From NCBI GenBank assembly GCA_016806645.1, contig JACSYO010001855.1, positions 1,673,001 to 1,737,000 of the forward strand: a stretch of 64,000 nucleotides of DNA, read 5' to 3'. The DNA is from Ophiodon elongatus. Its lineage: Eukaryota; Chordata; Actinopteri; Perciformes; Hexagrammidae. Within the stretch, counting starts at the first letter, position 1. Each line of letters begins with the position of its first letter. Both the position numbers and the translations under genes were made by a program. The notes under the pieces are model-generated. The model ran no database searches. It saw nothing but the letters and a program-made list of their open reading frames with translations, and was not told the origin of the DNA. Positions 26,683-41,026 of the stretch are shown here, in pieces.

Positions 26683-29600
26683 TCAGGGTTGCAAACCTGC
26701 GGTGTGACGGCCAGAGGCCGGAACCTGGTCTTTTGGCGCTGAGCAACTGCATGGCAGGAACTGGGTTGTTGAAGAGGTGGCAGAAGCAGAACATGGCACA
26801 AACCAAAACACCCGAGGGAGCACGAACATCCTGAAAACACATAGTAAAGGAGACTCTGAGACACTTCAAGGAATGCTGGGTAATCATTATATTCTAAAGC
26901 TTTGCTAATATACTTCTTGGTCTAGTCGGCCATGCATGTTAACCCTTGCACTGCTTCCATTTACATCTTAGCATTGCAGCAATGACAGTGTGAACATGTG
27001 TAGATCAAGCCACAGAACACAGAGATTCTTGCTGTAGATCTTCAATGTCATCCTGCTATAAGAATAACTGTTAAAGTAGCCAAGAAGCTACTGTGTCTAG
27101 CTTTCTAGGTCATAGCTTAATAAAGTTAATTTAATATGTGAGTTTATGGAAATGTCTGATGATGAAACCATGTGCCCAAACAGGACAACATTTTGTGTAA
27201 CTGTAGTCAAGATTTTTGCACACTGAATGAATTCACTGTCATAAATTTACTCGGTTCATTTCAGGTTAAAGAAAGACAAAAGCATTCTTGTGATCCGAAG
27301 CAGGGAAAACATTTTGTTTGGAAAGGAACCGTTTGGTAGAGGTTATGCAAGATGGAGCAATTTGCCAAGCCACAGCAAAACCAGTGACTTGGCAATAACA
27401 TGCTCCACAGTGTACAGTGTGGCTGTCACTGAATTAGAAAAGACAGAAAGTCCTGTTTCACTGATTGTATTGCAGGACATTTGTATTTAGGGTTTTAGCT
27501 GTGCTCAAATATGCCTGACAATATCAAACCTTTAAAGGGCCAGTGTGTAGGATCAAGAGGTAGCATATCTAGCGGCGAGGTTGCCGTTTGCAACCAACAG
27601 AAACTTCTCCCGTGTGCCTTTTTATATTCCTTGCACGTACCAAGCATGTAGAACAACTACTGTGGCCAACGCAAAAAAGCAACTGTCTGCTACACTAGCC
27701 CTTTAATGTGTAAGCGTAGGCATACTAAAAGTGCAAATAGTTGCTAATGAAACCTTAGCTGCTAAGGAAACCTTAGCAACTAAGGTTATATACATAAAAT
27801 AATATGTTTGTTTTTTTACCAAACACAGACATACAATAAGAGACTCAAGAATCCATCTTTTGAAGTGCTGTGCAGAGACTCAAAACATGGACCAATTAAA
27901 AATAAAACACAACTCCATGGGTATGTATTGTGGGATAATAATCAAAACATCTTCTTACCGAGCAGGTGATGACACACACATTTTTGGGATTCTGTTTGAG
28001 CCAGTTGTGCATGTTCTTACACACAGCAAACAGGTTGTGGAGGCTGGGAGCCTGGCGAGAAGGCCAATTACACTCTGAAACCTGGAAATGATTTGGTGCA
28101 AGAAATAAGAGACAAAGGAGGAATGAGCAAAACAGGGATTGACACAGAAACAGACAGATCCAGACATAGAAAAAAGCGGAGAAGAGGCAGAATGCAAATA
28201 AAAAAAAAAGCAAAGGAAGGCAGAGAGAAAGAGGGAAGAAGCAGAAATAGAGGAAACCAAAAAATTACTCAGGAGGAGAGGAGAAAGGAGAGGTGGAAGT
28301 TAGCATCGACACTGTATTAGCAGAGCAACACAACACGCCAGTTGCCATTATAAGTAATCTGATAGAGATACAGCAACTTCCACAAGCAGACAGGGGGCCA
28401 TGTTAACTCCACAGCTCGACTCTCTTGGAAGTTTCTGCCAGAGGGGGGCAGTGTTTTCCTCCCACTTGAAACCAAATCCAGCTGTGCAAAAGTGCTGCAT
28501 GACAAAAACTACATGCTGAGATAGTCATAACCATAAAGATGGAATAAAATAGAATAGATGGAGCATTCAGATTCAAATCCTGTTTTTGAAATTATAATTT
28601 AGCTGGGACACTTGGGTGGGTGAACCATAAGTTAGAACTTTCATTTAGAGACCTATAGGGTCACAAGTGATTATTGCTGTGGTGAAGCATGTAAAAGATG
28701 CATGTTGAATCACTGCTGTGTTACATCTCTTGACGATTAAAGATTGTTATGTATACTAAAATACACACCCTAATGTTGCATCAGTCAATACCATCACAAA
28801 AAGTAATTTCAGCTCACAGTTTATCCCAAAAAACAGGAAGAAGATTTGTTAAATGGGATACTGTTGAACTCTATAATAAAATCACGTAGGGTTTCTTTCA
28901 AGCGTGAGAGGATCGTACTGTATGGGGATTTCTGACTCAACATTGAGTAGTTGAGTCAATGTATAGTCACGATTCCTGATGTTGTCTGTCTGTCTCAATC
29001 AAACCTCCTTTTTATTTTAAAATAAAATTACAGTAATATGAGTTGCTCACACTGCTGAACCCACTGAGAAACAACAGCTAATTCTGCAGCTCTTCCGAGG
29101 TCTCAGCCACATTTACTTATGATTGTACTTCTCTGCTCTGTATGGAGACCTCCCAACTAGGGGAAACACTCTATATGTGCGTGTTAGCAAACAGTTGCCT
29201 AATTACACATTAAGGAGACACAGAGCAACATTGTGATTCATTTTAAGTTGTGTTTCTGGCCACCTGATAAATCTAAGTCAGATATTTACTTTCCTTTTAG
29301 TGTTAATTTTTTTCTCAACCAACTCCTGAGAGAAATATCTGTCTCTTTAGCTACTAAATGCTCCACTGTTCACCAGACAGTCGCTAACTTTGTCCCTCTG
29401 CTGTTTGGTGTTGGACAGGTAACGTACAGAGGGTTTATCTGAGCTTTATCAGGGCATCTGAAAAAAGCTGCAACAATGATGAATGCAGTGAGGGTGAACC
29501 AAAACTAATGTTGCAGGCTGTAAAACCAAAACAATATGAAAAATGCTAAAATGCTCCGGAGAGGTGTTGGGTATTGCACAGTTGGGTGATACTTCTCTGT

Positions 29601-32600
29601 GGATTTGTCACTAGTTTAATTAACGACTTGCTGCCCAGTGGAAAAAAAAAATACTTATTGTATCTTAAATGACAGAGGAGTGGTGATAAATTATAGGCCC
29701 AATTGGGGAAATTAGAGGTTTCTCTCTGGGTGCTCCCATAGTTTATGAGCAGATGTAGTGACAGTCCCCACTAAAAACGCTGGCAGACCAAAAATAGCCA
29801 TCAAACTGTAAATAAGTCCTCATATCTCACTGTAGTGTTGTAATAAAGTAAAAATGGGGCAGCAACCACTAACAACTAGGCACAAACTAATAAATCTTGA
29901 AGGGCTTAACCCGTAGCTTCATGAGACAGTATCACACTCACCCTGTTGGAGAATTTGGCGCCGCGGTAGTTACGCTGTGATAGATTGAAGACAGTGTAGT
30001 GGTCGGCATGGCGACTGTCGAGGAAGGAGCGAATGTCCTCTACATGGTTCTGGCAGCCAATCTGGACTGACTCCGCTGGGTAGGTCATCACTGAAAATAA
30101 AATACATCATTCAGCTGTTGGATGTTTCATGCACTGTTGGTGCAGATGTTTAAACACACAATATATAAAATAGGTTCACGGCAGTGTCCTCCATCTTTTA
30201 TCCGACCTTTACAATTATTCTGTGAATTGAAATTTGAAATGTGAAGAGTAGGTCTAGATTCAAGCATGACCGTCAGCCGCTGCACACACAGCATTATGAG
30301 ATAGAAGCCCTCAGGTGACAAATGTCCAGCCGACTATGTTCTCTAAAGGAAACACTGCTGCTCCACACTCATGAGCATGTGAAGCTGGAAGCAATGTGAG
30401 AATGAAAGACGAGGACAGAGGAAAAGCTGAGGGTGCAGTTGTCTGTTGATCTGAATGTGTTTATGCTTGTGTTAATACAGTCTAAGGATCATGCATGAAC
30501 CCTTATGCTCCTGTATTATGCAGATAAAAAACACTTTTACCTTCTCATCTGTTAAGTTTTCTACATTGTTCTATTTTCCTAATCACCTTCTTACTCTGAG
30601 AATTGGGATCTTGCATGAACACACTGTTTTCATCCATGTATTTTCATGCACCAATCGGGACTTAGAAATGTTTTGATATCAATCTTATGATAGATGTTGG
30701 GTTGTTTGGTCACTGTCAATCAAATCTAATCAGACCAAACCAACACAGTCCTAAATCAAACTGATTATGCTGTGCATTTGTGTGTTAAATTCTTAATAAA
30801 TAATACCTAAACACATGTTTGTACTTTAATTGTTGCTTATTTATTCATGGGTGATGTTATAGAGAATCATTAACGATTTTAACTTTCAGAGTGATTTAAA
30901 TGCAGCTTTTTTAATTGTGAGTTCATTATTTCTGGAGACAATGACAGAGTGCATCTACACACACAGCTCACACATGCACACAAAGTCCAGTAGCTACAAC
31001 CAAACGTGTTTACCTATGATCCGAGAAGTGATGTAGGCAATATCCAGCTCCCCTTTAGTGTACCTGTAACAAAGAAAGATTTTTTTAAGAATATTTTTCC
31101 ATGCAATTCTCATGACACAGAGAAAAGTGAAAGAGAATTACTATCAAAAGCTACGATGACCTTCAACAATATTTCGACGACAGCGAATGTGATTGAGTCC
31201 ACTTACACCCTGACAAATCCTAGAAATTTGCACAGTATTTGTGAAAGCAAATCCCCCTTGCACTGTGTTGTATTACAGGCGTCATACAGGAGGCACGTGT
31301 GTTGATGGTTTCAGACAATGTAAGCATTGAGACAAGAGAGTCAAAAGATGCCCTGTTCTTGAAAAATATCAAATCATTAAAAAGAGGAGATCAATGCATG
31401 ACCAGCATTCAAAAGGTTGATCCATCTGCCTCCAGCTGCCAGTGCACCAGGCTGCATGTCATACATATCCAAGTAATTAGACTCAACAGGGTTTAGAGCA
31501 GAAGCTTCCGTGTATCTGGCTTTGGGGAAGTTGTCTTTTTCAGGCTCACCACACTAGGCTGCTCTACCCGGGATCAAAGGAATACCATATGTGAATTCTT
31601 CAATTGAGCATCATTGCTGCTAAATTTAGCTATTCCATATGGCGTTTTTTTCAAAACTGTATGAGCAGCTGGGGTGCACACACATACAAGTAATCCACTA
31701 TGCACCATGAAGGTGAAAGCAAACAGTGCACATGCAATACTATGAAGCAGGTGCAGGATGGAGTGTAATGTGTTGTAACGGACTCACTAAACTTCTTATT
31801 TCCTGTATTTGAAGAGTCGTTTATAAAAATGCTTTTGCCCAACAGCGGCACACGGTTTGACTTCTCACTGCACTGCAGTTATCATGCAAAACACATTAGT
31901 AGGCTAATGTGCATCAGATTGAGTTGACTTGTGTCCTATAGTGAAAATCCCCCAAGCAGGCCGGATCTGGGCCAATCACCTCTGTGTGGTCATGGAGGCG
32001 TGCCATATGGCCCGGATGCAATTCTTGACCTGGTTACGTAATGCAGTGCTACTCAACTAGTCTGCTTTTGGGCGAGAGCACGCTAAGTGTGTCTTGGGAT
32101 TTTATAGTGTTCCACATAAATGCATTTCTGGATATTATTATTCACCTTACATCATCATATGTGTCTTATATATATGTTTGCAAAAACAACAACATGTATT
32201 TGTTGTGTGACATATACAACTGCTAATACAACAGCCAAACAACCCAAGTTAAATCCATCAGAGCTGTTGCATCTGTAAGCCCACCATAATTAAGTAATTG
32301 GACCACAGTTCAGGTTTCTATTTTCATCCAATTCTGTGTGTTTACCCCTGAGTGAAAATGCAGACTGCAGGTTTCACACAGTGCCATGAAAGGTGAATAT
32401 CTTTACTCCTGTATACTATTTAAGCCAGGATGCAGATTACTTTTCTTGACCTTATTTAGGTTGCTCAAGCACATATTGTTTATTACCTTGGGGTAAAAAT
32501 AGAGGAATGTTTGAAGAATGTTAGTAAATACATTTTAAGGAACAAAAACTTTTTATCTTGTCCTTTGTTTTTGTCCAGGAAATATATTCCACGAATACCT

Positions 32601-33146
32601 GCTTTTCTCTTGAAATAACTTGTTGGTTATTAAAGGAGGGAAGCAGGTCAGGTGTCAGGTTTAAATGGCCATGGCTAACAGCCATAGAATATGCAAATGA
32701 GCAGTCTCCCTGACCTCTTGAGGTTCGAGCTGCAGCCAATTAAAATGTACTGCAAGGTGTGGTACAGAGAATGAATAGATGGAGAAGGACACGACTGGAA
32801 AGAAGGGCAAAGCTGACACTGGGGACTTTTGTTCTTTCTGCTAATGAAGCTAGCCAATATACTAGCTGTCTGGGGCTAATGTGTTTCTAACAACAGTAGT
32901 TAATAATGTTGGGCTAACTGTTGTGTTCGACTCATTTTACTTTTACTATTCCATATGTGTAAATTTACTGGCATGAGGGAAAATTCTCATTTTTAATCAC
33001 TATGATTCAATTTGTTCTCCCATACTGTTTTCACAGTTTCACTCTTGCTTTCAGTCCAGCTTCTGTCTTTCACCTTTATTGAAAGTGTGTTTAGCTCGCA
33101 GCATGGTAGTGTAATTACACGCACAGAGAGGGCAGAAGAGTGACAA

Positions 33147-33190
<44 letters not shown>

Positions 33191-33323
33191 GGTATCAACA
33201 AGCGCCAACACCACAGTGCCTGTTGTTTGTATTTCATACTGGAAAGTAAACATCAGGAGCACAAAAGCCATTTTAGGCTTTGTTACAATAGTGGAGAGGT
33301 GCTCTAACTGAGTCCCCGGTGAC

Positions 33324-33374
<51 letters not shown>

Positions 33375-36300
33375 GGGCCGGATCATGATGGATATTAGAT
33401 TTGGGTTTTCTACATTCCCTCCATGCTTCTCTCCAAAATATTATTCTTTACAGTTTTTTTGTCTTTTTTAACAGCATTTACATAAAAATTCATATTTTAC
33501 AGTCGAGAACGGCAACCAATTAAAAGCAGAAACAGAAAGGCACTGATCATAAAATGTTTGCACTGCAACCCACTGACCCCAGGGTCTGACAGAGGACACT
33601 AAACATGATTTTTTTTTTCCATTTCATCACATTTTAAGATTGATTTACTTTGGCCACTGGAAAAAGTGAGGGAAAGAAATGTGTGTGGTGGAGAAATAAT
33701 TAATAAGATGAGAAATAAAAATAAGAGAGAGACAGGTGAATATGTGTGTGGCGGGGGAGGGTGGAGGGGTCTAGGTGCAGACTGAGGACACTGTGCCTTT
33801 CACAAAACCAGATCAGCCATCCAGACTGATCTGGACCATTGCCATTGAGTTTCTCACAGACGGAGGAACACACAGCTGAGCATTACTGACAGATTAGTTT
33901 CCCGGCAAGAATTCTCGTCAGCCAGGTAAACATTCAAGCAGGCTGCGTTAAATAATTCAGCAACAGCCTTTGGCCTGGAATATAGATGAGAGGCGGAGAG
34001 GAACCAATGAAGTCTAGTTGGGGTGTTAAAAGAGGGTCTTCTTAACAACTGAGCTTGCAGGGGGTTTGCCTTGTATCAAGCAAGCTCAGGGGAATTTCTA
34101 CTGAAGTCTGCAGAAACAGTCTGTTTAAGATACACAAGCTCCACCTCTGGCAGAAAGTATAGAAAACCTTCAAGCTTAAAAAAAAGTATTATTATATATA
34201 AAAGCAGATCATTGTGTAATCAAGAGAAACGTCTGCCAATGGGGTAAAAATAGATTACGAAAGATTTCTTAAATATAAATCAGGCCACCACAAAATAATA
34301 CCTGATCATAAAGATAGTAGTAGTAGAAAAAAAGGTTTCGGAGATATTACTCTCTTGCTTCTTTATGGCTGAAGCGGCGCAAAAAGCTAAAAAACACAAC
34401 GTTGACAACACTTTACTCATGAAGGTTATATGGTGAGCGTGTAAGCTAACAGTTGCCTATTTACACATTCAGTAACATACAGTCGAGCGACATTATTATA
34501 CAGTATATTTAGAGTTCACCTGATGAAGTCCAATGGTCACTCTTTCTTTAGCTCTGTTTTGTCTCCACAGACCTCTAAGGAAAACACCTGTCCCTTTAGC
34601 TGCTAGATGCTCCGCTATGTTCACCGGCTGGTTGCTAACTGTGCTGTCTGCTGTTTGGTGCTGAGCAGGATGTGCACAGTGGTTTGAAACAAGGTTGATG
34701 AGAGCAGAGAGGTGAATCAAAACAATAAAGTTGTGGACTGTAAAATAGAACCCCAAAAAAGAGCAGTTACCTTAAAACAGGTTTAATGATCGAAAGCAAA
34801 TGCTTGAAACTATTATTTATTTGAGATAAAATAGACTAAATAGATAGATATAAACTAGATATTATGACTTCCTTGAATTGATGTTATGATTAATATATTT
34901 TAGGCAATGGACAAGAGAAGCAAATTGCTATTTAGTGGAGAAAGATTTACAGAGAGACAAAGCGATATGTCAGCCAAGTTTAGTGTTAATGATTTGGGGA
35001 CAAAAACGAAAACAATTAAGAGGGGAAAATCAGTGAAAGAGAGAGAGAGCGAGAGACAGAGCAGCCTCCTTTGTGGGTGATAGAGATCAGCGCACTTCTC
35101 AAGAATACATCATTAGATCCTGCAGCTCGTTATCAAATCTCTCTAATTAACTGATGACTTTGTCTCTAAGTTTTATGGAGCAAAACAGGATAACTATGAC
35201 AGTAAATGGGCAGGACCCAGATAATCATGCTACTCTATCTATATAATCCTGTTAGTATGCTTGTAATGCTCTGTAGATCTCCTATATTGTCTGTTGTATA
35301 GCTCAGTTCAATTCATGAGGACAACAAACCCTATAGTGCACCCTCAACCTTGGAAAGTCACTTGTGTTGTCACAGTCATCTTTTCTGCCCTTCCCTCTCT
35401 AAATAAAGCTGTTAAATGTTATGCATACGAAAGCACAGCAACTCTTAAGTGTGTCAGATCACAGTGGGATAGTTTATGTTCACACTTGTCATGGCATCAT
35501 CAAAGAAACCTGTCGAAGCAGTTTTAATGAGGACTGCGCTAAAACTGTGGCACATTATTGTACCTCTGCCAATCTACCTTTCCTTTCCAAAGGCATTTAG
35601 CCGGTTGCCACGGTAGCCTGCCTCCCACCGCCCCATTATCCCAACCACCCACTCACACATACATACATATACAGTCAACGCACAAACACACACCACCACA
35701 CACAGGGCTCTAATGAAATGAATCCTTCTGTATCAGCAGTGCACTGGCCATTTGGCACAATGAACTGCCATGAATAATTCAGCCAGGACAGGAGACGGCA
35801 AAGAGAGGAGAGGAGATGAAGGAAAGGTGGAGCTGGGATGAGGGGTGAGAGGCAGCCGAAAAACACCAGGGGAACGACATGGACGGGAGAGTGGGAGTTT
35901 GCCAAGATGTGAGCAGCAGAGGAGCAGAGACACAACAATCAAAATTGCTGAGTCAATAGTGAGAGAGGAGCTATGTGTGTTTCTGACAATACAGAGGCCC
36001 CTTTGTGCTGCCCTGTGCAGATGCCTGTGCACAAACACACTGGGACGACCGAGCCGTGCCAGACTCTGCTGCCTCCCTTTTTCCTCCCTCCATCCACACT
36101 GTTCTGTTTCTCCTCTAAAGCTGTTGGACACTTACTTCACATTGTAATTAGTCACTGAAACAACATTCAATTGATCGAAGTCATCGCTACATTTGATATT
36201 TATTAGATGAACATGTGCAAAATTCAACTGTGTGACCGGGTCTGTGCAGTGTGTGGTCATGCTGCCGTGAAACGATTTTGCTTTACTTTATAAACTGCTC

Positions 36301-37657
36301 CAAATTCTATAATATCACTTGTCACTCGAGGGTTCTTACAACAAACAGTGTGTGCAAAAACAACAATTTCACTGTTTCATGTCACACTGATTCCAATAAA
36401 GTATTTATGTCAGACTACACAATATCAGTGTTAAGCATTTCAGATGCAATGAATGAAAATGTTATTCGACAATGTAAATAGAAAAAAACAGATGACATGT
36501 CATCTACTTACATCATCAATGTTTTGAAAAATGTATTTATCACAAAAAACAAAACAAAGAAGAGGAGGAGCATGTGTGACTTTAGGTTTAAATGTGTTTT
36601 TCAGCAGTAGCATTATAGCTCACCAGTGTATGCTGGTCAAATTTGTTGTTTGGTTTGTAGATGTGGGTTGTAGCAGTTGCCACATTATTGGATTGGGGTC
36701 ACAGAAGCACCTCATTGGCATTTCTCTTACATTTGTAAATGGGTAAGCCCACAATTGCATAGTGATTTTACTCATCAATACATAAAATATTTGATATGAA
36801 CCAGTCCCAACCACTATCATCTACTTAAAATCTGCACTTCTCTACCAATACATACTTTCTAACCCAAATTGCAGGTAATAGCACTTGCACCAGCAGCAGG
36901 CAATGAGTCAATGTCAGGCTGTGTCGTTTGTCCTCTAAGATTGTCCTGATTCATTTGGAAAGGTGAGGGTGAAAGGACGGAGTGACCAGATTTTATTTAT
37001 CTGAAGAAAGAAAGGGAATAGGGATACAGAGGCTGAAAGGAAAGAACACAATAGTACAGTACATCATGTGTATGAATGCAGCGCTAACTTACGTGGCGAC
37101 CTGATGCATGACCTTGGTGGAAGTGTCTTTCAGCGTGTCCTTCAAGTTGTCCTTGAAGTTGCTGAAGAACTTCCCAGCTCCTCCCTTCACCATATCCAAC
37201 AGTCCTCCGCCATAGTTGGCATCCATATCTGGGGACAGAGGACCATTAGCCAATAAGAATCCAGAGGGAAACAACATATACATGTACACAGATGCAGACA
37301 CACTAAGGGCGCCAACAAAAAGGCACACTTCCATGTAAATGTACAGATGTATTTCAAGAATCTAAACATTACTATATAAATAAACATGATCCTTCAATTA
37401 CAAACTGGAGTTTAGAGGTTTTCATTTGACTCAAGTGATGAAAATATGAGTCACTGCACAACACACTAAGTAAATACGTGTGTAGGTGTAAAGGAATGAG
37501 GGACATGGACACAAGAGACAAGACACACAATACAATGCATACCATCTGGAGCTGTGCATGTGTTCATGTGTGATTATACTGTAAAAAGCAAACAAGTGTT
37601 GGAACAGACCCAAGTGTCATATCTTAGTCAGCTACCCTTTGGTGATTAGAGATTTTC

Positions 37658-37704
<47 letters not shown>

Positions 37705-40700
37705 CTGTCATATAAGATACACATAGCAACACAGTGGCATCAATGATGTGTAACTTGGCAGTGCTGACAAATCTTCTGACATTAAACATGAGTGTTAATA
37801 ACGTGTTAATAACCTGCTGTAACCTGATGTTAATAGCCTGCTTTATGATCAATGTATTTGTGATCTGGCTGTAGCGTGCTCTATTCCACACAGTAACTGT
37901 GTTTACTTTCTTTCATTTACTTTGTGTTATGATTGACAGTGGGAAGGTCCTCCTTGTGTCATGACTCAATATGAAATGACCCTGATGAAGGTCACAAGCC
38001 GGCTGATCTGGTTTTAGTCTTACAATAAAGTTGTTCTGTATACTAGTGTTACTGGACTTTTACCTCTCCTGCATATGAAACTGTTAAATTGTTTTTCAAC
38101 TTGTCTCTTGTTGTATGCACTATCAACAATCTCTATCTGCATCAGAAACTTTTAGGAGAAAACGCATGCAATCTATGTTCATCATAGTGTCTCATTAGCG
38201 TACTTTTTTAGCTACATTGACTATGTCCTCATTGATCACCCTAAACCCCTTAATGCACAACAATAAATAAAGATAACAGTAAGTATTGGGATCAAAATCT
38301 TGTTAAAAGGTAGATTCTCAGAATCCCTAATTATTCAGAAGAAGGCTTCTTCATTGTGATAACATTATGACACCTGTCCTGGCTGTATTACTCTTTGAAA
38401 TGTCCACGTTCAGCTGGGCAAGAAGTTGTGAGTGGAAAATACCAGACATGTTCATCCAGCCATTACTGGGAAGATTTGAGCCAGGTTGAGCATGCTATCA
38501 TGGTGAGGCAGATGGTTCATTATGACGGGGCAGTGTAGCGTCATCAGCTGGGATGTTATTGCCACTAAAAACATAACCTAAGAGGAATAACTAATTGGCT
38601 ATCACAGGCCACATTTGCTTGATACTGCTGGGCCGCTGGGCCTTATTATGTGCGGACCTATTAGTTGTATTATGTGCCACTTCCAGATTAGCTGTTCTTC
38701 ATAGTGAGAAAGCAATCATATCTCTTTCTTTTTGGTGCCGAAATGACCAAATTATAATGTTGTGTTTCATGGATGTGGGAGAATTCCAGGTTACAGGTCT
38801 CCGATCCCAGTCCATGCTATACAAAGTATCTCCTCATGTGAATTGTCAGAGATAGATAGCATTTGTGGTTAAATTGAGGGGCATGCTTTTGATTGATTAT
38901 AACAGCAAACTTTAACACTTACTCACAAAGACATTACGAACACTGTCTCTGAGGAAATTTGCACGTCATAAACAGTAACTGCTTTTAAAGTAAAGTAAAG
39001 TCTACGTCTGATCCCTTCTTTCCTCACTCTTTCCCCGTCTGGTTTTCTCTCTTTCTCCTGATTCACACAATAAATTTAGAGTTTTCATCTCTGACTGCAC
39101 AGGCCTGAAATATATGACAGGGATCTATTTTCTCTGAAAAATAAAGTTCCTGCTTGAACTGATAAGGCATATGATCCATAGAAAGTTCAAGAACTCAAAT
39201 GTAACTGCCCGTGGCAATCAAAATGTTAACTGAATGGGCACTCACAACGTGGCTGTAGTGTAGTAATGGCTGCATTAAGAAAGGTTTAATGCAGTACGTC
39301 AAATTATAATACATAAGTTATCAGTGTCTCAGACTGGGCTTTAGACTTCAAAACAGGAAACCTATGTTATGAAAGATAGTATGCATTTACCCGACAGGGA
39401 CAGTCTACCGTGAGCTATTGCATTATGGGAATTTTCTAATCCAGTTTTTTGGGAGTTTGACCTATCCTTCCATACTATAGACTAAAAGTCAAGATATCTG
39501 CAGCTTTTGTTACTCCAACTTAATAAAAGTGCAATGCTAAATCAATTGAGTACCGCTTTAACTCTTATATATTAACAGGTAGTTACAAATATCCTTATTT
39601 TCATATAACTGATAGTGTTTTTTTTTTTCTTTATAGATTAAGATCTGAAAAAATCAGATAACACATTGAACAACTGATCAGTAATGATCAGAGTTCTTGC
39701 AGTAGACGATCCTGCAAGTCCTGCAAGAAAGCCACATGTTGACACATAACACACCACATGCTTTTAGCTGCTGACTGTCACCACCAACAGACCCAGTCCG
39801 ATTTGGTTGTTATGTCCAAATCATTTTCATTATCTGCTCAACAGCGTGTGCCCGCCTTTAGTCCAAGGCGATAAAAATGTCCACTCAACCACTAAAACTG
39901 GAGTTCTGGGGATTTCACTTGAAAACACAGATATGAAAGCACAATATAAAAGGGGAAACAAATATTTAAGCCTTGTACTGCACCACTGACTTTATCACAT
40001 CTGTGCTTTTAAACCGTGAAGCCTTTAAGTGAAAGCAGGACTTGTTTTTGGTCCTCTGCTTTTTGAGGTGAATTTTTTGTGTGTGCATCATTTCATCGGT
40101 ATCTATCTTAGGAACAGAGTGTGTCAAAACTTGGTAAGGAAGAAAGAAAGAGAAGATAACAATAGAAAAATCTGAGCTCCCCAATAATATCCATGTTCTT
40201 TGTTTTCTAATGCCTAACCCTGTTAACTCTACTGCTGACTGAATTTAACTTCTTAATCATTTAATTTGTTGATTGCATTCAGGGCTAATGCCATACAATC
40301 ACAATTTAACCTTAATTTGCCAAGGGTTGGATTAGTAGATCAATATCACTCTCATGCCTGTACACTAATATGAAACTACAGCCAGCAGCTGTTTAATTAG
40401 CTACTTTAAACGTTATCTCTTGTTTGTTTAATCCATACAAACATGTAGGGATAGAGGCAGGCCTGCTGCTTCCCCTGGTTCCATTCATAATGCTAAGCTA
40501 AGCTAACCATTTGCTGATTATAGTTTCATGAGAGTGGTCACAATCTTCTCCTGTAACTTTCTGAAGGAAGAGAGTGAGCATATTTCTAAAATGTTTTAAC
40601 TATTCCTTTAATATGGCAACCATATTGAGCATGTCTATGCTGAACAAACTGAAATGCTTCCCTTGCATTTCCCTTGCATTTGGGCTGTATGTTTTCGTCT

Positions 40701-40957
40701 ATTTTTAACCTCCTTACTATGCAAATTTCCTAGTGAGCATGACAGAATGTATTAGGAATGTATTAGGAAAACTCTGCCTTGAAATCAAGAGCTACGTGAG
40801 CTTGACCTGGATCTGCCAATCATGTTCAGATACCTGCAAAGGTAAAGAAGTATCTGTTGTGATGAAGGAACAAACGTGCTTCAAAGAAATCTCACTACAG
40901 AGAGAGCAAAAAACAGGACCAATAGCTCACCCCTCCTCCCTACTCGACTTACACAGT

Positions 40958-41026
<69 letters not shown>

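Larger units (their letters stand above)
31064..37092. other. dnajc6 intron 2
   Basis: A 6-kb intron with two CA repeats (33150-33188 and 33329-33372), a family A repeat (34430-34760) and a short GA-rich stretch near 35035-35060. No exon or non-coding gene was recognised; the open frames here look random. Confidence 0.7.

Noticed and set aside
26541..33372. Regularly spaced repeats that might be a CRISPR array
   Set aside because: These are simple eukaryotic microsatellites without unique spacers, in a vertebrate genome.
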